A stretch of 6,731 nt of DNA from the NCBI GenBank assembly GCA_029881635.1, contig JAOUMG010000109.1, positions 1 through 6,731 of the forward strand, written 5' to 3'. The notes under the pieces were generated by a model that saw only the letters and a program-made list of their open reading frames with translations, was not told the origin of the DNA and did not search any database. The stretch's first letter is position 1. The number at the start of each line of letters is the position of its first letter. Origin of the DNA: Paracoccaceae bacterium (GTDB taxonomy: Bacteria > Pseudomonadota > Alphaproteobacteria > Rhodobacterales > Rhodobacteraceae). Shown here in pieces: positions 1 through 6,731 of the stretch. Both the position numbers and the translations under genes were made by a program.

Positions 1-1
1 A

Positions 2-199
2 TTGCAGGGTGTGATCGCCTCGGTCAGTGCGCTGGCCATGGGACTTTCGCCGATGATCATGACATCGGTTTTCTATTTCTTCACCCGACCGGGCGCACCG
101 GTCTATCTACCCGGCGCGCCCTTCATTCTCGCTGCCTTCCTGATGGCTGGCTGCGTGTTCATTCTTGTTGCCGGTCCGCGCGCCAAAGCCCCGGCCTGA
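2..199 (+). CDS. MFS transporter, C-terminal fragment (TCR/Tet-like)
   Basis: The last 65 or so codons of a gene that begins left of the window; the open frame runs to the edge, so the TTG at position 2 is not a real start. The fragment has two hydrophobic stretches (about residues 5-26 and 38-57) joined by a short loop rich in Pro and Gly, then a short basic tail, RAKAPA. This fits the last two transmembrane helices of a 12-helix major facilitator transporter in the inner membrane. The wording of the fragment (GVIASVSALAMGLSP, then a loop around RPGAPVYLPGAPF) resembles the C-terminus of TCR/Tet-type drug-proton antiporters, but the substrate cannot be told from this part. The alcohol dehydrogenase follows after 28 bases on the same strand, so the two may share a transcript. 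Confidence 0.75.
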   Translation: MQGVIASVSALAMGLSPMIMTSVFYFFTRPGAPVYLPGAPFILAAFLMAGCVFILVAGPRAKAPA

Positions 200-214
200 C
201 AGACAGTTCGACCG

Positions 215-220
215 AAAGGA
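215..220 (+). promoter_or_regulatory. Ribosome binding site of the alcohol dehydrogenase gene
   Basis: AAAGGA lies seven bases before the ATG at 228. It decides the start: the open frame extends upstream into the transporter gene, but only the ATG at 228 has a well-placed Shine-Dalgarno sequence and gives the usual N-terminus of the family. Confidence 0.7.
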
Positions 221-227
221 AAAGGCC

Positions 228-1307
228 ATGCCAGAAATCCGCGCCGCCATCTGCCACGAGTTCGGGGAACCTCTGGTCATCGATACCGTCCATCTGCGCC
301 CACCGCTTGCAGGCGAGGTCGAGGTCACGCTCGACGCCTGCGCGATCTGCTTTTCGGACATCTCTTTCATGGACGGGGGCTGGGGTGGCAATCTGCCCGC
401 TGTCTACGGGCATGAGGCTGCCGGGCGCATCAGCGCCATTGGTCCGGACGTGACCGCCTACGCCAAAGGCGATCCGGTTCTGGTGACGCTGATCCGCTCC
501 TGTGGCACCTGCCCAACCTGTGCTTCGGGCCGCCCGGTTCTGTGCGCCACACCGCCCGGCGCCGGCAGCCCGCTGACAACGCTGGCAGGCGAGCCTGTGG
601 AACAGGGCCTGGATTGTAGCGCCTTCGCCGAAAGGGTGGTTGTGCAGACCAGCCAGATCGCCCCATTGCCGAAAGGCATCCCCATGGCATCCGCGGCGCT
701 GATTTCCTGCGGCGTGATCACCGGGCTCGGGGCGGCGGTCAACACGGCACGTGTCCGACCGGGCGAGGTGGTGGTGGTCATCGGTGCCGGTGGGGTCGGG
801 TTGAACGCCATTCAGGGCGCACGGCTTGCGGGTGCATCACGGATCATCGCGGTCGATATGAAGCCCGAAAAACTCGACATCGCGAAAGAGTTCGGCGCGA
901 CCGACGGCATCCTGGCATCCGACCCCAAGCCCTGGGCAGAGGCCAAGCGCATCGCCGGGCGCGGCGCCGATGCCGTTCTTGTCACAGTCGGAGCTGTCAG
1001 CGCCTATGACACGGCGACCCGCTACCTTGCCAATGGGGGGCGCATGGTCGCAGTCGGAATGACCCATTCCGGGGCTAAATCGGAATGGGAACCGGTGATC
1101 TTTACCTATACCGGCAATGCCATGCTGGGTTCGAACATGGGCGACACGGTACTGGCGCGTGACATCCCATGGATAAGCGACCTTTATCTTCAGGGGCGCA
1201 TCAAGCTTGATGAACTGATCTCGGGCCGCTGGTCGCTCGACCAGATCAACGAGGCGATTGCAGATACCCGGACAGGCAGCGCGCGGCGCAATGTGATCAT
1301 TTTCTGA
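228..1307 (+). CDS. Zinc-dependent alcohol dehydrogenase (MDR superfamily)
   Basis: A 359-residue medium-chain dehydrogenase/reductase, the normal length for the family, expected to be a cytosolic NAD-dependent oxidoreductase of a primary alcohol or aldehyde. Visible catalytic-zinc ligands are Cys41 (in AICFSD), His62-Glu63 (YGHEAAG) and Cys161 (ISCGVITG). The structural-zinc lobe is complete: Cys92, Cys95, Cys98 and Cys106 in the C-x2-C-x2-C-x7-C arrangement. The Rossmann fold starts at about residue 181 with GAGGVG (186-191), and Asp210 at the end of the second strand favours NAD over NADP. The overall pattern is close to the class III/aryl-alcohol branch, but the substrate is not predictable. 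The gene sits 28 bases after the transporter fragment on the same strand and converges on the LysR gene with a 27-base gap. A link to the tmpAB-like operon is possible but rests only on proximity. Confidence 0.92.
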   Translation: MPEIRAAICHEFGEPLVIDTVHLRPPLAGEVEVTLDACAICFSDISFMDGGWGGNLPAVYGHEAAGRISAIGPDVTAYAKGDPVLVTLIRSCGTCPTCASGRPVLCATPPGAGSPLTTLAGEPVEQGLDCSAFAERVVVQTSQIAPLPKGIPMASAALISCGVITGLGAAVNTARVRPGEVVVVIGAGGVGLNAIQGARLAGASRIIAVDMKPEKLDIAKEFGATDGILASDPKPWAEAKRIAGRGADAVLVTVGAVSAYDTATRYLANGGRMVAVGMTHSGAKSEWEPVIFTYTGNAMLGSNMGDTVLARDIPWISDLYLQGRIKLDELISGRWSLDQINEAIADTRTGSARRNVIIF

Positions 1308-1334
1308 TCGGTCGCGAAGGCTCCACCGGCAAGA

Positions 1335-4028
<2,694 letters not shown>

Positions 4029-4032
<4 letters not shown>

Positions 4033-4697
4033 ACGCGCCGGAATACATCTTCGAAGCCTCATCCAAGCCGTCGCTGCCCTGGCACGAAATTCCGCTGATC
4101 CGCGCGACCGACGAAAGCCTCAAGGGCTATGGCTGTCTGGTCGATGACCCCGGTAATTTCGAGATCGAGATCACACGCTGGCCACAGCAGGGCTGGCGCC
4201 CGATTGACGACAATACCGGTGATGAGGCCGGATCGGTCGAGGGCACCTTTTGCTGCGAGTGGAAGGGCGATGTCCTTTACGGCGAAAACGAAGCCGTGGG
4301 CGGACACTACGTGCTCGGCTGGTCCACCGACCCTCAGAAAGCTGAGACCAATCGCCGGACGGCGCCGCGCGAACAGGTACTGCTTTGGCACATGAACTAT
4401 CACCCCGATGGCGGACAGCTTTTCTTTCCGCTCGACCGCAAGCCCTTCATTGTGCCCGCTGCCCTCCCCGGCGACAATCTGCGCCCCGAAAAAGTCGTGG
4501 CGTTCTGGGGCGACGGCAGCAAGGGTATCTATATTCACGCCGGGATCTGGCATGAGGGCGTCTTTCCGGTGGAAGACACGCAACGGTTTCTTGACAGGCA
4601 GGGCCGTGTCCACGCCCGTGTAAGCGCAGATATCGGGCGCGAATTCGGCCTCTACCTCGCCTGTCCGTTACGGGCAGACCGGATACGCGAAATGTAA
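4029..4697 (+). CDS. Ureidoglycolate lyase-like (AllA superfamily) protein of unknown role
   Basis: A 222-residue protein whose C-terminal half reads like the cupin-type ureidoglycolate lyase fold. NYHPDGGQLFFPL (about 123-135) resembles the RHPLGSQAFIPL-type motif of AllA, and IYIHAGIWHEGVFPV (167-181) resembles its HAG-WH motif. His125, Gln130, His170 and His175 are likely active-site residues. It is about 60 residues longer than E. coli AllA (around 160), mostly at the N-terminus. Its ATG overlaps the stop of the HD-domain gene (ATGA), so it is the third member of the operon. No other purine or allantoin gene is present, which makes true ureidoglycolate cleavage doubtful. A role with the oxygenases, for example on an overhydroxylated or related hemiaminal-type compound, is speculation. 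The family is fairly sure; the function is unknown. It converges on the GNAT gene with a 17-base gap. Confidence 0.75.
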
Positions 4698-4714
4698 CCT
4701 GGCCGGGGCATTCA

Positions 4715-5152
4715 TCATAGGTCGAACGCCCCGTCCCAACCGTAGCCGACACATGCCATTTCTTCACCGCCAAGCCGGCGGTAAAGCGCGCGGGCGGCGA
4801 GGTTGTCTGGCTCAGTCGCCAGCCAGATACCTTTGCAGCCACTGGCGCGGGAAATGCCGAAAAGCTCTTCGCTCAACGCCTTGCCGATACCCCGGCGCAG
4901 CCAATCGTCGCGGACGCCTATCTCATTGACAAACATCGCTGGTGGCTTGTCAGGGTGCAGCAGCACGGTCCCGGTGACCATTCCCACCGCAAGATCGCCT
5001 GCAAATGCCAGCACGATGACATGCCCGGGATCGTTCAGAAACGCTTCGGCTTGAACCGGATCAATTGGCCCGTCAAACAACCCTTCAGGAACCGACAGCA
5101 ACAACGCTAAGTCCGCTGGACCCAAATGACGAAACGTGATGTGCTCTGTCAA
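4715..5152 (-). CDS. GNAT-family N-acetyltransferase
   Basis: A 145-residue acetyl-CoA-dependent acetyltransferase, typical size for a single GNAT domain. Beta strands at about 44-65 (VIVLAFAGDLAVGMVTG) lead to FVNEIGV (74-80) and the acetyl-CoA loop RRGIGKAL (86-93). The later GIWLATEPDNLAARALYRRL (108-127) is the usual C-terminal motif, in which Asn117 and Tyr124 are common conserved positions. The first position of the Q/R-x-x-G-x-G pattern is Leu85, a mild deviation. The start is a TTG at 5152, chosen because a perfect AGGAGG lies five bases upstream; a longer frame begins with another TTG at 5191 without such support. The overall pattern recalls small AAC(3)-I-like enzymes, but the substrate is unknown. 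It lies antisense between the oxygenase operon and the enolase-superfamily gene, which may mean a later insertion or a separate unit. Confidence 0.88.
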   Translation of the reverse strand: MTEHITFRHLGPADLALLLSVPEGLFDGPIDPVQAEAFLNDPGHVIVLAFAGDLAVGMVTGTVLLHPDKPPAMFVNEIGVRDDWLRRGIGKALSEELFGISRASGCKGIWLATEPDNLAARALYRRLGGEEMACVGYGWDGAFDL

Positions 5153-5157
5153 AATTA

Positions 5158-5163
5158 CCTCCT
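5158..5163 (-). promoter_or_regulatory. Ribosome binding site of the GNAT gene
   Basis: On the minus strand AGGAGG stands five bases before a TTG codon (5152-5150). The strong match and spacing make this rare start codon credible and shorten the gene by 13 codons relative to the longest open frame. The site also lies just upstream of the divergent gene that starts at 5181. Confidence 0.75.
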
Positions 5164-5180
5164 GGATGGGAAACCACCGA

Positions 5181-6425
5181 ATGAAACTCAAAGACCTCGA
5201 AATCTTTACTGTCGCCCCACCTGCCCCAGGCTGGGGTGGGCGCTACTGGATCTTTACCAAGCTCACCACCGATGACGGCATCGTGGGATACGGCGAATGT
5301 TATGCATCCTCGGTCAGCCCAAAGGCGATGGAAGCGGTGATCGAGGATGTTTTTAACCGCCACATGGCCGGAGAAAACCCCGAAAATATCGAATTGATGT
5401 TCCGCCGCGCCTATTCTTCGGGCTTTACCCAGCGCCCCGACCTGACGGTCATGGGCGCGTTTTCCGGTCTGGAAATCGCCTGCTGGGATATCATCGGCAA
5501 GGCGCGAAACCGTCCGGTCTGGGCGCTTCTGGGCGGCAAGATGAATGAACGCCTGCGCAGCTATACCTATCTATACCCCGAACCCGGCAAAGAAAGCGGT
5601 GATTTTTGGGTCAGCCCCGAAAAGGCGGCCGAGGCCGCCAGCCGTTTTGTCGGCATGGGCTTCACTGCTGTGAAATTCGATCCGGCCGGCCCCTACACGA
5701 TCCGGGGCGGGCATGATCCATCAGGGTCCGACATCACCCGTTCCGTCGCGTTCTGCAAGGCGATCCGCGAGGCTGTCGGTGACAGGGCTGACCTTCTGTT
5801 CGGCACGCATGGGCAGTTCAACGTGGCGGGTGCGATCCGGCTTGGCCAGGCCTTGGAACCCTACGGACCGCTCTGGTACGAGGAACCGATCCCGCCCGAC
5901 AATCTGCTTGATTTCACCGAGGTGGCGCGCGCCGTGCGCATTCCGCTGGCGACGGGCGAACGATTCACCACCAAATCAGAATTTGCAACCGTCCTCAGAT
6001 CGGGCGGCATACGCATTTTGCAACCAGCGCTGGGGCGCGTCGGTGGCATTTGGGAGGCAAAGAAAATCGCCGCGATAGCCGAGGTTTTCACGGCCCAGAT
6101 GGCGCCACATCTTTACGCCGGTCCGGTCGAATGGGCAGCCAACATCCACCTTGGCACGTCCATTCCCAACCTCCTGATGGTCGAGACGATCGAAACCGGT
6201 GGTGCCTTCCACCTCGCGCTGATCCGGAACACGATCAAATGGGAAGACGGCTATGTGATCCCGCCGGAAACACCGGGGCTTGGGATCGATTTCGACGAGG
6301 ATCTCGCCCGCGCGCATCCCTATACCGGCACCGGATTGCATCTGGAAATGCAAGAGGCGCCATGCGATTACCGGCGCCCCAACTGGTTCGAAGGCGGAGC
6401 ACCTGCCACGACCAAATCAACCTGA
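5181..6425 (+). CDS. Enolase-superfamily protein (mandelate racemase/muconate lactonizing-like)
   Basis: A 414-residue protein with an N-terminal capping domain (about 1-125, including TKLTTDDGIVGYGECY and ALLGGK) and a C-terminal barrel. Family members abstract a proton next to a carboxylate, usually as sugar-acid dehydratases or racemases. Residues in register with the family: Lys165 (VKFDP), Glu234-Glu235 (WYEEP), Glu260 (ATGERF) and His310 (MAPHLYAGP). The third-strand position normally holding metal-binding Asp reads FGTHGQ, giving Gly208 with His210 two residues on, as in the galactonate dehydratase D-x-H site but without the Asp. The usual QPD of the His-Asp dyad reads QPALGRVGG (Ala283). 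I believe related sequences share this, but cannot verify it. The ATG at 5181 gives the family N-terminus (MKLKDLEIF), though its Shine-Dalgarno sequence is weak. Only 28 bases separate it from the divergent GNAT start, so its promoter lies inside that gene or far upstream. Confidence 0.88.
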   Translation: MKLKDLEIFTVAPPAPGWGGRYWIFTKLTTDDGIVGYGECYASSVSPKAMEAVIEDVFNRHMAGENPENIELMFRRAYSSGFTQRPDLTVMGAFSGLEIACWDIIGKARNRPVWALLGGKMNERLRSYTYLYPEPGKESGDFWVSPEKAAEAASRFVGMGFTAVKFDPAGPYTIRGGHDPSGSDITRSVAFCKAIREAVGDRADLLFGTHGQFNVAGAIRLGQALEPYGPLWYEEPIPPDNLLDFTEVARAVRIPLATGERFTTKSEFATVLRSGGIRILQPALGRVGGIWEAKKIAAIAEVFTAQMAPHLYAGPVEWAANIHLGTSIPNLLMVETIETGGAFHLALIRNTIKWEDGYVIPPETPGLGIDFDEDLARAHPYTGTGLHLEMQEAPCDYRRPNWFEGGAPATTKST

Positions 6426-6441
6426 CCGCTATTCTTTAAAC

Positions 6442-6731
6442 TCAGTCCCTGGCCCTCAGCACTTGTGCCGGGCGCGCGGCCAGTGGACGCAGGGCGAAGA
6501 CGAGCCCGGCGAGCAGGGTGGCCAGCGCGCCACCGACGACGATAACAAAGGCCGAGAGTGGTTCGAAATAGAATTCGCCCTCCATGACGAAGGTCATCAC
6601 CGCCCAGCCCGCCGCTGCGCCGAAGGCAATCGCAACCACACCGGCGGCCGCGCCCATCAGCGCCGAACGCAGCGCAAAGCTGCCCAGCACCAGCGCGCGC
6701 GTGGCCCCCAGCGTTTTCAGCACCGCCGCCT
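6442..6731 (-). CDS. FtsX-like ABC transporter permease, C-terminal fragment
   Basis: The last 96 or so codons of a gene that enters from the right edge; the frame is open to the end of the window. It begins with the motif VLKTLGATR, typical of the cytoplasmic coupling segment before the last transmembrane helices of FtsX/MacB-type permeases. Two hydrophobic segments follow (about 6672-6586 and 6564-6490 on the minus strand) with a short acidic-aromatic loop (EGEFYFEP) between them. The fragment ends in a basic tail with RPAQVLRARD, also common in the family. It resembles the large YbbP-like permeases that partner a small ATPase in lipoprotein or export systems, but that part lies outside. 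It converges on the enolase-superfamily gene with a 16-base gap and is probably unrelated to it. Confidence 0.85.
   Translation of the reverse strand, partial: AAVLKTLGATRALVLGSFALRSALMGAAAGVVAIAFGAAAGWAVMTFVMEGEFYFEPLSAFVIVVGGALATLLAGLVFALRPLAARPAQVLRARD

Noticed and set aside
1295..1309. Small hairpin GATCA-TTTTC-TGATC across the alcohol dehydrogenase stop codon
   Set aside because: Only a five-base stem, overlaps coding sequence and has no T-run after it, so it is not a supported terminator.
4059..4613. Open frame of 184 codons on the minus strand, opposite the ureidoglycolate-lyase-like gene
   Set aside because: No start signal or family features; the plus-strand gene is coupled to its neighbours and has recognisable motifs.
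4704..4733. Inverted repeat CGGGGC / GCCCCG between the convergent operon end and the GNAT gene
   Set aside because: An 18-base loop, no T-run, and the right arm is within the GNAT coding region; too weak to call a terminator.

Overview
The window is GC-rich, tightly packed bacterial DNA. Gene content and protein style suggest an alphaproteobacterium, probably of the Rhodobacteraceae/Roseobacter type; this is inferred from the look of the proteins, not from a marker gene. There are nine protein-coding regions, seven complete and two cut by the window edges. No RNA genes, insertion sequences, CRISPR arrays or long repeats were seen. The longest stretch without a gene is about 100 bases, between the LysR gene and tmpA.

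Layout from left to right: the C-terminal end of a multi-pass membrane transporter (TCR/Tet-like MFS, 2-199, +); a zinc-dependent alcohol dehydrogenase (228-1307, +); a convergent LysR-type regulator (1335-2201, -); a three-gene run with two ATGA overlaps (2303-4697, +), encoding a gamma-butyrobetaine-hydroxylase-like Fe/2-oxoglutarate oxygenase, an HD-domain protein and a ureidoglycolate-lyase-like protein; a GNAT acetyltransferase on the opposite strand (4715-5152, -); an enolase-superfamily (mandelate racemase/muconate lactonizing) protein (5181-6425, +); and the C-terminus of an FtsX-like ABC permease (6442 to the right edge, -).

The main interest is the three-gene run. Its first two products match the TmpA/TmpB pair, known from Leisingera caerulea to break down (2-trimethylaminoethyl)phosphonate. 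TmpA hydroxylates carbon 1, and TmpB, an HD-domain mixed-valence di-iron oxygenase, cleaves the C-P bond to give glycine betaine and phosphate. The first protein keeps the aromatic residues that hold a trimethylammonium group in gamma-butyrobetaine hydroxylase. The second has the full HD metal-ligand set plus the Tyr-x-x-Glu pair typical of PhnZ/TmpB oxygenases. Both would commonly be misannotated, as carnitine biosynthesis and phosphohydrolase genes.

A third protein of unknown role is translationally coupled to this pair, and a divergent LysR gene is the likely regulator. The enolase-superfamily protein downstream lacks the usual first metal-binding Asp and the Asp of the catalytic His-Asp dyad. 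The alcohol dehydrogenase and this protein may or may not belong to the same pathway; no phosphonate transporter is visible in the window.
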